DNA of 64,000 nucleotides from Bythopirellula polymerisocia (GTDB lineage Bacteria; Planctomycetota; Planctomycetia; Pirellulales; Lacipirellulaceae), in the NCBI RefSeq assembly GCF_007860015.1, contig NZ_SJPS01000005.1, positions 62,001 through 126,000 on the forward strand, in the 5' to 3' direction. Made by a program: the position numbers and the translations under genes. The notes below the pieces were generated by a model that saw only the letters and a program-made list of their open reading frames with translations, made no database searches and was not told where the DNA came from. Shown piece after piece: positions 23,898-32,575 of this stretch (its first letter is position 1; every line of letters begins with the position of its first letter).

Positions 23898-25610
23898 TTA
23901 ATTGCGAAAGGCGCTGCCCTTCAATAACTTTCCCGCCCTCTCGTTTAGGCATTTTTCGCCGTCGAACACAACCCTACCCGCGACGATTACCTGCTGCAAG
24001 TCATTCCAATCAATTGTCGTCTGATTGCCATGTGTCGCGGGTGTCCTGAGGAGGAGCAGGTCGGCTGGTGTTCCCAGTTGTATTTGCCCCCTACCTGTGA
24101 GTCCAAGAAAATCTGCCACGTACTCTAGTTGCTTCGAGTACACATCGATGGGTATCAGAGTATCCAAATCACCTGGAAGTTGATGTTCATAAAACAAACG
24201 AAAGTTTAGACTTCCCAACGTATTACGCGTTGGATCAGGAATTGCATCGCTGAGCATGCCAAGAACTCCCTGCAAAATCGCAGAAGAGAGACTATCCATT
24301 TGTCTGCCCGGCACAGAACGAGTGGATTGTGCAGCGATGAAACCAAGATTGATTGTTAACTCCTGACTGTCAGATAATTGCTCCAAAGCAATCAACTCAT
24401 CGTCGCTGGCGTAATCAACTCTGCCGATCAGTGTTGTCACTCCCACCCTCAGGCACTTCTCGACTTCCTTTGGAGTCGGTAACCTGCTGGGCGTGATGTG
24501 TGGCAGATAAGCAATTCTGCCCGGCAGACACAGCAGGCCATCCCCCGCGATGTTCGTTTTGCCGGTCGTGACATGCAGATCGCCCATGTCTTCGATAGTG
24601 CCGCCGGCGCCTGATGAGCAGGGGCCAACACCAGAGACATTGATCCCCAGATCGGCTACAAAACTATTTGCTAAATCACCATTTACGACTCGCACCTTGT
24701 TGATCATCAGATCAAATAAATAGTGCTCACTCGAGCGCGGCAGCTGATCATAATCAGCCGGGTCGGCATCTAGAAAACGATTAGTAGCGATCGCTTCGAG
24801 CACGTGGATCAATCCCATGAAATGCAACCTGACCAGCGGCGATGAATCGATACTTGTCCAGCCCCCGGCTTCGACCGTCAGAGTGGCGCTCCCCTGCTGC
24901 TGAACCCATTCGCCAAAGCAGCGGGGCATGTAGTCGGCGTCATAACGCGAGATCATCCCCTCGCAATGTGGCTGGACTGCCGAGAGAAATACGCTGGCCA
25001 GTCGCTTGGCCTGCTGAGTCCCTTCAGTTTGTGAATCCGCAGCATCGATAGGGGGAACCAGCAGCGATACGGCCGCCGGTTTTAGTCCGTCATAATCGAC
25101 CGCAGTGCGCGGATTCTGATTATGCAGATTCAGCGCAAATTGGGGATGCAAACTCTCGACTAGATCGTGCAAAATTCGTCCTTCGGGACTGGCCAGGTGC
25201 AGGGCATCGCGATTGATATCGAGGTCCTGGGCATTGCGACGTTGGTATCGTTCTGCACCGTCGGGATTGAGCATTAGCACGAGACTGAGCGTACTCCCTT
25301 CGAGGATCGCCTGAGCAGTCTTGTGATCGGGGTCTCTCTGCAAGAAGCCGATTAGATCCAACAGGGCTGCTGTGTGAGTTGGCTCGTTGCCATGCATCTG
25401 CGACCAAGCCAAAACACGATTCGAGCCGGTACCGATGGTTGCACAAAGAATAGATCGGCCTTCGTAGGATTCACCAAGAGTCGATAACTCCATCGCCTCA
25501 GGTCGGATGGCTTGCAGCTCGGAAAGCATTTGCACAATGTGAGCATGGCGCAATTGGTGCGGTGGTGTGGAGTACTTTTGGAGGTTCTGGTATTCGTTCC
25601 ACTTAAACAT
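23898..25610 (-). CDS. M14 zinc carboxypeptidase fused to an amidohydrolase-like domain
   Basis: The first ~330 residues are an M14 peptidase: zinc ligands His73 and Glu76 in SQMHGNEPT and His163 in LNLHNQ, the LNPDGAERYQRRNAQDLDINRD segment, and a probable catalytic Glu248 in TVEAGG. The C-terminal ~240 residues look like the end of an amidohydrolase (EKCLRVGVTTLIGR, then GQIQLGTPADLLLLRTPA and VIVAGRVVFDGE) but show no N-terminal HxH metal site. That half is therefore incomplete or structural. The ATG at 25610 is supported by GGAAG 5 bases upstream and by a 16-base gap to the biotin ligase stop; an upstream extension to 25829 would overlap that gene. M14 relatives such as MpaA cleave the gamma-D-Glu-DAP bond. 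Confidence 0.85.
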   Translation of the reverse strand: MFKWNEYQNLQKYSTPPHQLRHAHIVQMLSELQAIRPEAMELSTLGESYEGRSILCATIGTGSNRVLAWSQMHGNEPTHTAALLDLIGFLQRDPDHKTAQAILEGSTLSLVLMLNPDGAERYQRRNAQDLDINRDALHLASPEGRILHDLVESLHPQFALNLHNQNPRTAVDYDGLKPAAVSLLVPPIDAADSQTEGTQQAKRLASVFLSAVQPHCEGMISRYDADYMPRCFGEWVQQQGSATLTVEAGGWTSIDSSPLVRLHFMGLIHVLEAIATNRFLDADPADYDQLPRSSEHYLFDLMINKVRVVNGDLANSFVADLGINVSGVGPCSSGAGGTIEDMGDLHVTTGKTNIAGDGLLCLPGRIAYLPHITPSRLPTPKEVEKCLRVGVTTLIGRVDYASDDELIALEQLSDSQELTINLGFIAAQSTRSVPGRQMDSLSSAILQGVLGMLSDAIPDPTRNTLGSLNFRLFYEHQLPGDLDTLIPIDVYSKQLEYVADFLGLTGRGQIQLGTPADLLLLRTPATHGNQTTIDWNDLQQVIVAGRVVFDGEKCLNERAGKLLKGSAFRN

Positions 25611-25626
25611 TGTACTTCCGTCGGAT

Positions 25627-26454
25627 TTAATCTTTGCTGAAGTGCGTGACCGTGCCAGACAGGCACCGTTCAAGTCCCAGGTCGGTCTCCAATGCCAGGG
25701 CGCCGTCTTCATCGATACCGTGGCAGAGTCCTGACAATTGTCGCTTGTCTTGCTCGACTTGAATTGTTTGTCCAGTGAGCAGGCATCTCTTCTGCCAGTC
25801 TTTTCGAAGGTCCAGACATCCAGTGGCAAGGTTTTCCAGCCTCCCCGCTAAACTCTGCAGAATGCTGATCAAGATATCGGTTGGCCCGAGAGTCCGTTGA
25901 GCCAGATCACTTAAGGAAATCGCGAACCCGCGTAACTCAAGCGGAGCATGCTCGGCGGAGTTGTTCACGTTAATGCCGATTCCAATCACAACACGCGCGT
26001 GCCGACTGTCCGGCACTTCAACCAGGATGCCACAGACTTTGCAGCCGCGGAGATAAACGTCATTCGGCCATTTCAGTCTTGGCTTGACGTCGCCGAGTTC
26101 ACGATCAATCGCATCGCAAACAGCAAGGCCAGTGGTCAGAGAAATAATTGGCCAACGGCTGGGTGGTATTTGCAATGCATCGCAGTTTATGAGCAGCGAA
26201 AACGTCAGCCCTCCTTCACCCGACCACCAACGGTTCTCCCCCCTCCCCCGCCCCGCCGTTTGATGCTCGGTCAGCACCAGAGTGGCAACTGGAATCTCAG
26301 GTAGGTCACGCACAAGTTTCAGGGCAGTGTTATTTGTCGATTCCAACTCGGTATGATAGTCCACGCGCGCAACAAATGTATCTGCGACGATGCGGGCCAA
26401 TTCATCGGGCGAAAACGCTGGAATGTTAGATTGCTGTGAGTCGCGTGACGTCAT
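25627..26454 (-). CDS. birA: Biotin--[acetyl-CoA carboxylase] ligase
   Basis: This is a class I biotin protein ligase without the N-terminal DNA-binding domain. The biotinyl-AMP loop is GRGRG at 68-72, KWPNDVYL at 128-135 is the conserved catalytic segment, and the N-terminal ELESTNNTA and the C-terminal SH3-like domain (LLTGQTIQVEQDKRQLSGLCHGIDEDGALALE) are both present. It attaches biotin to carboxyl-carrier proteins. It lies 16 bases upstream of the M14 fusion gene and probably heads that transcription unit. It is a housekeeping gene not functionally tied to wall catabolism. Confidence 0.93.
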   Translation of the reverse strand: MTSRDSQQSNIPAFSPDELARIVADTFVARVDYHTELESTNNTALKLVRDLPEIPVATLVLTEHQTAGRGRGENRWWSGEGGLTFSLLINCDALQIPPSRWPIISLTTGLAVCDAIDRELGDVKPRLKWPNDVYLRGCKVCGILVEVPDSRHARVVIGIGINVNNSAEHAPLELRGFAISLSDLAQRTLGPTDILISILQSLAGRLENLATGCLDLRKDWQKRCLLTGQTIQVEQDKRQLSGLCHGIDEDGALALETDLGLERCLSGTVTHFSKD

Positions 26455-26741
26455 GTGTAGATAAAAATGTGAAGATACTGGCTACACTCAAAACCATTTG
26501 TAGCCACAGAATGAACGCTGTTGAACCCAGCGGGTATGCGACGCAACCAAAAGAGTTTTCTCGCAGAGGCACAGAGAGAACCCATTTAATGCCCTGCTGT
26601 CTCCGCGTCTCTGCGAGAGTTCATCTTCCTTTCCAAACAATGAATTACGATATTTCTGAGATGTGCGGAGCGTATGGAACTCTGTAGCTAAAAACTCTTC
26701 CATTTCCAGTTGTTCTCCCCGAGTACAAGCAGATGATAACA
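26455..26741. repeat. Intergenic region with an agaggcacagag-type inverted repeat
   Basis: Within this 287-base gap, ctcgcagag at 26560-26568 is inverted as ctctgcgag at 26609-26617. The flanking purine-rich text (gcagaggcacagagagaac ... ctccgcgtctctgcgag) is the kind of cgcagag/ctctgcg dispersed repeat seen between genes in many planctomycetes (recalled). There is no open frame and no T-run, so it is neither a gene nor a standard terminator. Confidence 0.45.
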
Positions 26742-27413
26742 TCATCCACTAGAATTGGGAGGGATACCGATATCCACAACATGCAATTCGCCAAGGTATT
26801 CGGCCGCTGCTGGATTCCCAAAACCGATCTTCGGTGCGACAAAAGTGCATGTCAGATCAGCCCGGACTGTGCTAGATGCCGGCTGGCCTGAGTCGCAGTC
26901 GAGCCCGCTGGGGACGTCGACAGCCAGTCGCTTGGCATCCTGCCGGTTTATCCACTCGATTGTCGTACGATAAGGCTCGCGTGGCTCCCCTTCAGCACCA
27001 GTTCCCAAAAGAGCATCAACCAACCAGTCGGAACTTGCAGCCTCTTTGTCTAGAGCGTGATTGAGATCCTCGGCCTGGGACAAATTAACCACTGGGATCT
27101 TCGAATGCTCAAGTATCCGGTGATTCGTGAGAGCGTCACCACTGAGCTCGCTTGGCGGGGCGAGCAGCGCCACTTTGGCCGTCACGCCTCGAATTGCCAG
27201 ATGCCGAGCGATGACGAAACCATCACCACCGTTGTTACCTTTGCCGCAGAGGATGAAGGCCGTGTGAGGCGTTGCCTCACGGCTGAGGAGTACGTCGACT
27301 ACACCGCGGCCTGCGTTTTCCATCAGCAGGATACTCGGGATGCCGAGTTCGTCCGTTGCGCGTCGATCGATGTCACGTGCTTTTTGTCGGGTGAGTGGAT
27401 CCATAAACGACAT
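26742..27413 (-). CDS. nnrE: NAD(P)H-hydrate epimerase
   Basis: This is a YjeF_N-fold protein of 223 aa. ILLMENAGRGVVDVLL and FILCGKGNNGGDGFVIARHL are the family signatures, and VDALLGTGAEGEPREPY plus AVDVPSGLDCDSGQP surround the active site. It interconverts R and S forms of damaged NAD(P)H hydrates for repair by the dehydratase. Only the epimerase domain is present; the ADP/ATP-dependent dehydratase must be encoded elsewhere. It is cytoplasmic and transcribed in the same direction as birA, but with a repeat-containing gap between them. Confidence 0.92.
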   Translation of the reverse strand: MSFMDPLTRQKARDIDRRATDELGIPSILLMENAGRGVVDVLLSREATPHTAFILCGKGNNGGDGFVIARHLAIRGVTAKVALLAPPSELSGDALTNHRILEHSKIPVVNLSQAEDLNHALDKEAASSDWLVDALLGTGAEGEPREPYRTTIEWINRQDAKRLAVDVPSGLDCDSGQPASSTVRADLTCTFVAPKIGFGNPAAAEYLGELHVVDIGIPPNSSG

Positions 27414-27455
27414 TATATCGCCACGGTTCCAATCATGCGACGGAACAAAGCATTG

Positions 27456-28646
27456 CTAAGGAATCGCGAAAGACGTGCCTGTAACGAAGGCTCCCTGATA
27501 GAATGCTGCTCGCCAGGTGAATGGTGTCGCCTCAATCAAGTACGGAGCACAACTGCCCGGACGGTAATGCCCCAAGGCGTAGATGCACTCATTGGGAGTT
27601 TCGATTCCCATCTTATATGGCAAGATAGGAACGCTGGTGAAGAAATGTACGCCTGACATGATCGGTTGCATGTACGGTCCCCAGGAGTGCCCGTATCGCT
27701 CTAATTGATTTTGTTCGAAGTACAACGGCTTATGACATAGAGCCGATGCTTTCCAGTTGTAGGTAATCTCTGGCCAAGAACGATGTGTCGCAGTCTCATT
27801 GCCGAAGGCACATTCGTAAGGGAAGTCTTCACCAGGGACTCCCTCCACTCGAATGTTCAAGTCGACACTGCTCACTTTATCGGCCTTGGCAGAAGCCAGC
27901 TCTTCCTGGCAATTCTTCTTTTCTTCAGCTGAACGATCAGTCCCAAACCGGTTATCGCGGAACTGGCTGGGACGCTTGGTCTTAGACTCTGCGTCTGGCA
28001 CTTTCAAGTCAAAGGTAAAATCGTTTCTGCCACCTTCGCGGACTTGTGTCGACTCCTCTTGATCACCAGACGTGTCCTCGTCGAAATCATCGACTTCTAG
28101 AGTATCGATCATCACTTCAGGTTCATCTTCCGCTTCTTCTTCTCGCCGTTGACGCTCTTTATCAAGTGCCTCTTCGATCTCGTCGAGGTCGGAGTCGAGT
28201 TGTGGGATGGGGCCTTCGAGTGGTTCTTCGAATGGATCTTTCACAAGCTGCGCAATTCGGTCGTCGGCCTCAAAGGGATCGACCGTGTGCAATGGATTCT
28301 CCCTGGCTGAATTCTCGAGGTCCGGTTGCGATGATTCGAGATTAGAATCGGCAATAGGAATTTCCAATTCGGCAGCCAGTGAATCATCTGACTCCCAAGC
28401 AGAGACGACCACTGCAGGCTCACTGGTGGTTGCCCTTAGAGGGTTACCGGAATCAGAAAACCCTGGTTCTCGTTCCTGGCCGGGGCGTCCCCAGCCAAGG
28501 TCTCCAGCCTGTGCGGGAGCAAAAAAAGCGAATGAAAAGATGCCAACCGCTAGACTAGCGGCTAGCCAGCGAGCCAGCTCAATGCTCTTCAACTGAGGTA
28601 AACTCAGCGGTGTAATTCGGCGCTTCCTGCGTGATGGCAATATCAT
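27456..28646 (-). CDS. Secreted acidic protein of unknown function
   Basis: From the ATG at 28646 this encodes about 396 aa: a signal peptide ([24 protein letters not shown]), a long acidic disordered middle (stretches rich in Glu and Asp around [19 protein letters not shown]), and an ordered C-terminal ~130 residues with several cysteines and aromatic residues (TAHRSW-type and [14 protein letters not shown] segments). The start is uncertain: a TTG at 28589 would give a compact signal peptide [13 protein letters not shown] and reduce the overlap with guaB from 68 to 11 bases. I do not recognise the C-terminal domain. It is probably transcribed with guaB. Confidence 0.7.
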   Translation of the reverse strand: MILPSRRKRRITPLSLPQLKSIELARWLAASLAVGIFSFAFFAPAQAGDLGWGRPGQEREPGFSDSGNPLRATTSEPAVVVSAWESDDSLAAELEIPIADSNLESSQPDLENSARENPLHTVDPFEADDRIAQLVKDPFEEPLEGPIPQLDSDLDEIEEALDKERQRREEEAEDEPEVMIDTLEVDDFDEDTSGDQEESTQVREGGRNDFTFDLKVPDAESKTKRPSQFRDNRFGTDRSAEEKKNCQEELASAKADKVSSVDLNIRVEGVPGEDFPYECAFGNETATHRSWPEITYNWKASALCHKPLYFEQNQLERYGHSWGPYMQPIMSGVHFFTSVPILPYKMGIETPNECIYALGHYRPGSCAPYLIEATPFTWRAAFYQGAFVTGTSFAIP

Positions 28647-30060
28647 GGGGATGATTCTCCCGCACACTCGCTGGCGAAATCTGTATGAATCGGGCGTGCG
28701 TGCGCAGTTCTTCGATAGTTTTCGTACCACAGTAACCCATTCCTGCCCGCAGGCCCCCCACTAGTTGATAGAGGTAGGGACTCAACGGACCTTTGTATGG
28801 CACGCGGCCCTCGACTCCTTCGGGGACCAACTTGCCGTTGCCAGCGCCCTCGCCCGATTGGCGATAGCGCTCGCTTGAACCATGAACCATTGCCCCTAGC
28901 GAACCCATGCCTCGATAGGCCTTGAAAGTGCGGCCTTTATAAAGGACACGTTCGCCGGGACTTTCGTCCAACCCTGCCAGCAGGCCACCCAACATGACTA
29001 CGTGGGCACCAGCCGCAAGAGCTTTTGTAATATCTCCTGAAAAGCGGATCCCGCCGTCCGAAATGACGCGAACCTTGGAACCCTTCGCCGCCTGAGCGAC
29101 GTTGTAAACCGCTGTAACTTGTGGAACTCCGATACCTGAGATTACGCGAGTCGTGCAGATCGAACCGGGCCCGATTCCCACCTTAACGGCATCGGCACCC
29201 GCTGTGATCAGGTCGCGGCAACCCTCGGCCGTTGCCACATTGCCGGCAACGATCTCGATGTCCCACTTTGCTTTGATTTGTTTGACTGTTTCAATAACGT
29301 TCGACGAGTGCCCATGCGCGCTATCGACGACCAAAAAGTCGACGTCCTTGTCGATGAGGCTTGCGGCCCGCTCGAAATCGAACACACCGATTGCCGCACC
29401 CACACGCAAGCGTCCTTGGGCATCTTTGCAGGCCTGAGGAAATCGCCGCATCATATCGATGTCTTTGATCGTGATCAGGCCTGTCAGTTTGTATTCTTCG
29501 TCAACGAGCAACAGTTTCTCGACCTTTTTTGCCATTAAAATCTTCTCAGCTTCCCCAAGCGTTACAGTCCCCGTCGCTGTCACCAAAGGTTCGCTGGTCA
29601 TCACTTTCGCGATGGGAAGACTGTTATCTTCGAGAAATCGCAGGTCGCGGCGCGTCAAAATACCTACTAGCTTGCCGTCTGCAGTGATCGGGATACCCGA
29701 CACGTTCGATTCGTCCATTGTCTGCCGGGCGACAGCAACGCTAGCGGTAGGGGGAAGCGTGACGGGGTCCACGATGATGCCGTTGGCACTTCGCTTTACC
29801 TTATCAACCTCTTCAGTCTGACGTTCAACGGACATATTCTTGTGAATTACGCCGAGACCACCCTCTTGAGCCAGGGCGATGGCCATCTTGTTTTCGGTGA
29901 CGGTGTCCATGGGGGAGCTGAGAATGGGAACCCGCATCTCAATCCGCTCAGTAAGATCAGTATGAAGGTCGACATCCGACGGCACGACTTCGCTGTAGCG
30001 AGGTTCAATCAACACATCATCGAAAGTCAAAGCGGTGGAAGCGGGCAGTTTATCCTGCAT
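28579..30060 (-). CDS. guaB: IMP dehydrogenase
   Basis: This catalyses NAD-dependent oxidation of IMP to XMP, the committed step of GTP synthesis. The beta/alpha barrel begins [17 protein letters not shown]. Two CBS domains are inserted ([20 protein letters not shown]... and [19 protein letters not shown]). The catalytic loop is [15 protein letters not shown], and the flap follows with [16 protein letters not shown]. The start at 30060 (MQDKLP) has GGAG 8 bases upstream and gives 493 aa, the normal length; a longer frame to 30189 is not supported. The 3' end overlaps the start of the secreted acidic protein gene. Confidence 0.96.
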   Translation of the reverse strand: MQDKLPASTALTFDDVLIEPRYSEVVPSDVDLHTDLTERIEMRVPILSSPMDTVTENKMAIALAQEGGLGVIHKNMSVERQTEEVDKVKRSANGIIVDPVTLPPTASVAVARQTMDESNVSGIPITADGKLVGILTRRDLRFLEDNSLPIAKVMTSEPLVTATGTVTLGEAEKILMAKKVEKLLLVDEEYKLTGLITIKDIDMMRRFPQACKDAQGRLRVGAAIGVFDFERAASLIDKDVDFLVVDSAHGHSSNVIETVKQIKAKWDIEIVAGNVATAEGCRDLITAGADAVKVGIGPGSICTTRVISGIGVPQVTAVYNVAQAAKGSKVRVISDGGIRFSGDITKALAAGAHVVMLGGLLAGLDESPGERVLYKGRTFKAYRGMGSLGAMVHGSSERYRQSGEGAGNGKLVPEGVEGRVPYKGPLSPYLYQLVGGLRAGMGYCGTKTIEELRTHARFIQISPASVRENHPHDIAITQEAPNYTAEFTSVEEH

Positions 30061-30239
30061 GGGGAGACTCCAATTCAAGGGGGAATCCCGCATTATCGGA
30101 AGCACAAGCTGAGTTTGCAACCGGGGACGCCGCGTGACATTCCCGCCTACGCAGGAAAGACAGGAACGGCCCGTATGCACGAAAACCACAGAGGCAATGG
30201 GGACTTACGTCCTCCGGCTCTCCCTTTACAATAAGAGGT

Positions 30240-30941
30240 ATGCCTGCTCCACAAGTCCACCGCGACGCTGACGGCCGGCCCGACTTCATGGTCGTGCTGG
30301 GGGTGGCTCCTCCTTATGTAGAAGACGACGTCCGCGAGGCCTATTTTCAGAAGGCCAAGTTCCTGCATCCCGATCGGGGGGGAGATCCCCACGAGTTCAG
30401 CGCACTGCACGAAGCCTTTGAGCAGGCCAAGCAATATTTGGAATTCAAGCGCGACTCGCGCGGCTGGATCGCGAAGCAAATGGACGGGTATCTTCAGTCG
30501 AGAGAATTAGCCGATAAGTTGGTGTCATTTGGCGCTCAGGTCGAGACCAATGCGGTTGATTGGCTGCAACGCTCTTTTGGAGATTTCGCCGACTTGACCG
30601 AAGCGATCACCGCCGTGCGGCTCGAGAATTCTAATCAAGCCGAGCGAATGTTAAACGAGATGGTCAAGAATGCAGAAGCCCTGGCCAAGCTCGTGCGGTT
30701 GGAACTGCCAGGGTGTCAGGTGTCAGACCAGGGGGTGCTTCGCTGCGAAGTGTTTCAGCAGTTACAGCACATGGACCTGTCGCGCACGCCTGTAACCAAG
30801 ACGGCACTAGCGATTGTCGATCGCTTACCCAACTTGGAGAGCCTAGAATTATTGGGCTCGAAAGTGTGGTGGTGGTCTCGGCGCAGAGTTGCAGCCGAGT
30901 TGCAAAGACGACGTGAAGAAAAGCCAGCAATTTTGAGGTAA
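30240..30941 (+). CDS. Small J-domain protein with leucine-rich C-terminal segment
   Basis: This is a 233-aa soluble protein. Residues ~14-60 form a J domain with HPD at 43-45 (FLHPDRGGDPHEF). The middle ~100 residues are helical. The end has leucine-rich-repeat-like spacing (LVRLELPGCQVSDQGV... LQHMDLSRTPVTKTAL... LPNLESLELLGSKV), resembling two or three repeats. There are no zinc fingers or membrane helix. It probably recruits an Hsp70 to a specific client. It is divergent from guaB across a ~180-base spacer and convergent with the next gene. The client is unknown. Confidence 0.8.
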   Translation: MPAPQVHRDADGRPDFMVVLGVAPPYVEDDVREAYFQKAKFLHPDRGGDPHEFSALHEAFEQAKQYLEFKRDSRGWIAKQMDGYLQSRELADKLVSFGAQVETNAVDWLQRSFGDFADLTEAITAVRLENSNQAERMLNEMVKNAEALAKLVRLELPGCQVSDQGVLRCEVFQQLQHMDLSRTPVTKTALAIVDRLPNLESLELLGSKVWWWSRRRVAAELQRRREEKPAILR

Positions 30942-31022
30942 GGCGAGCCGGAGATCATCGGCCGGAACGAGTAACACGAGTTTTGGCCTACTTTCATGCG
31001 GTCCTTTTTTGGTGTATTTGCC

Positions 31023-32312
31023 TCATGGAAGCAACCCCATCGGCCCCAACCCAACATCTTGCTCTTCATCGAATACGCCACCATCATCCACGCCATCTTT
31101 GTATGCTGAATAGATGATCCACCCTTCGTCAGTCCATTTGAGTTTGAGCGGTTTTCCATCAAACGGGTCAATAGTGGCCGAGTCTGGTAAATCGAGATCG
31201 GACAAATTAGTTGCTTCTACGCCATGGGCTTCTTTATAAGCTTGAAGGGCATTAAGGACTCGCAAACAGCGGATAAGAGCTAAGTCGCGATTCGCTGCCT
31301 CATGCCCACTTTCTATCGCAGGAAACAATAGTTGAATCAATGAATTGCTGATGGGAGTGCTATATGACTCATGCTCTAGAGCCGAGAATTCCTTGGAGGA
31401 GAGATACATAGGCTTCGCTGCGAGAGGAAGATAATTATTATAGAAGTCAATCATATCTGCTTGCAGGATTGTTCCCTGCCAAGTGACGGGAAAATGAGGG
31501 AATAAATCGATGGCCGCGCTCAAATTGAGAGCTCGTTCCGATTTCATGGTGCGTACAAACCAGTCGAGCTCATCATACTTGGCTAGCTCTATGCCGAGCG
31601 AGATCCGTGATTCGTCTCCAATGGGTCCTGAACGCAATGCACGATTAATAATGGAAATGGCATTATAACGAAGTGCCACCGCTACGAGTCCATTAACCAG
31701 TGCCGGTTCCTGTTCTTGCAAGCGGGAGAGCTGCATCACGAGAAGACCCGCTTGCACAGCTCCTTCCACATTTTCTTCGGCCAATAGGACCCGTGATTTC
31801 CAATCAAGCATGCGTGCGCAAGCTCGTACGTTCTGAGCTTTGTTTAGCAAGGTTTGCAGGAAGGGCTGGTAATCGAGTGAGTAGTCCAGTTGCGAAGCAT
31901 AAGAGGTGCAATCTACAGCCTCTTGCAGTGCTGGTTCGATTGTCGGATATCTGTCCAATATCGTACGAATCGCTGCAATTTCCTCTGCAGAAGGTTGCTC
32001 TCCTTTGTCATCTTTTTCAACGTAGGATTCACCCAAAGGCGTTTTGAAAAACCGTCCATGGTCTTTGGCAAAAGCCTCGATCTCCGGTCCGATTTTCGCC
32101 ATATAGGCTGCCCCATTCTCCTCGCCGGGGACAGGTGGGGGAGCCAACTCGACAATGCAGGTGGGTTCGCCCGCTGAGCGAAGTTTCTCAAGCCGGGCTG
32201 ACAACCGATTAGCCCACAGACTTAATCCGACATAGGCCACAATGAAGACACCAACTAAGAAGAGAAAGCCGAAGCCGACACGCTTCCAGAATCGCTTGCG
32301 GAAGAAAAACAC
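31023..32312 (-). CDS. Membrane-anchored protein of unknown function with pseudopilin-like C-terminal motif
   Basis: This has one N-terminal membrane helix (about residues 11-32) after a basic start, followed by a largely helical ~370-residue extracytoplasmic domain. The last ~90 residues contain DLPDSATIDPFDGKPLKLK and GWIIYSAYKDGVDDGG. That combination of DPF-G-P, GW-YS-G and D-DGG recalls the C-terminus of major type II secretion pseudopilins and is common in large planctomycete membrane proteins. The start is a GTG at 32312 with GGAG 8 bases upstream. It stands alone, downstream of the porin terminator. The function is unknown. Confidence 0.7.
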   Translation of the reverse strand: MFFFRKRFWKRVGFGFLFLVGVFIVAYVGLSLWANRLSARLEKLRSAGEPTCIVELAPPPVPGEENGAAYMAKIGPEIEAFAKDHGRFFKTPLGESYVEKDDKGEQPSAEEIAAIRTILDRYPTIEPALQEAVDCTSYASQLDYSLDYQPFLQTLLNKAQNVRACARMLDWKSRVLLAEENVEGAVQAGLLVMQLSRLQEQEPALVNGLVAVALRYNAISIINRALRSGPIGDESRISLGIELAKYDELDWFVRTMKSERALNLSAAIDLFPHFPVTWQGTILQADMIDFYNNYLPLAAKPMYLSSKEFSALEHESYSTPISNSLIQLLFPAIESGHEAANRDLALIRCLRVLNALQAYKEAHGVEATNLSDLDLPDSATIDPFDGKPLKLKWTDEGWIIYSAYKDGVDDGGVFDEEQDVGLGPMGLLP

Positions 32313-32337
32313 TTGCCCGGCTCCTTGAGATTGAGAG

Positions 32338-32390
32338 GTAGGGTGCTTGATTCAACTGGCGTATCGATCCTGCAAGATTGCGGACCCTAC
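32338..32390. repeat. Short gtagggt inverted repeat
   Basis: gtagggt at 32338-32344 pairs with accctac at 32384-32390. The left arm continues as gtagggtgcttga, similar to the repeat near position 100 and to the region around 10602-10616. It is a possible degenerate member of the same dispersed repeat family. No coding capacity. Confidence 0.35.
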
Positions 32391-32486
32391 TCCTCCAGCA
32401 GAACGAATCAGGCTACCGCTCTATTCGCTGAGTTCCTTGCAGGCTTGCTAACCCCGACCGAATCTATAAAGAAATCTTCGGAAATC

Positions 32487-32521
32487 AAAAAAACCGAGGG
32501 TCGTCCGGAGACGACCCTCGG
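32487..32521 (-). terminator. Intrinsic terminator of the porin gene
   Basis: A perfect 12-bp stem (32494-32505 with 32510-32521) closes a 4-base loop. On the minus strand it is followed by seven T residues (complement of 32487-32493). It lies 55 bases downstream of the porin stop codon and is the clearest Rho-independent terminator in the window. Confidence 0.93.
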
Positions 32522-32575
32522 CGAGGGGGATCTTACACTTCTTATCGAGCAGGGCGAAGGACCACCCGGCGAGAT

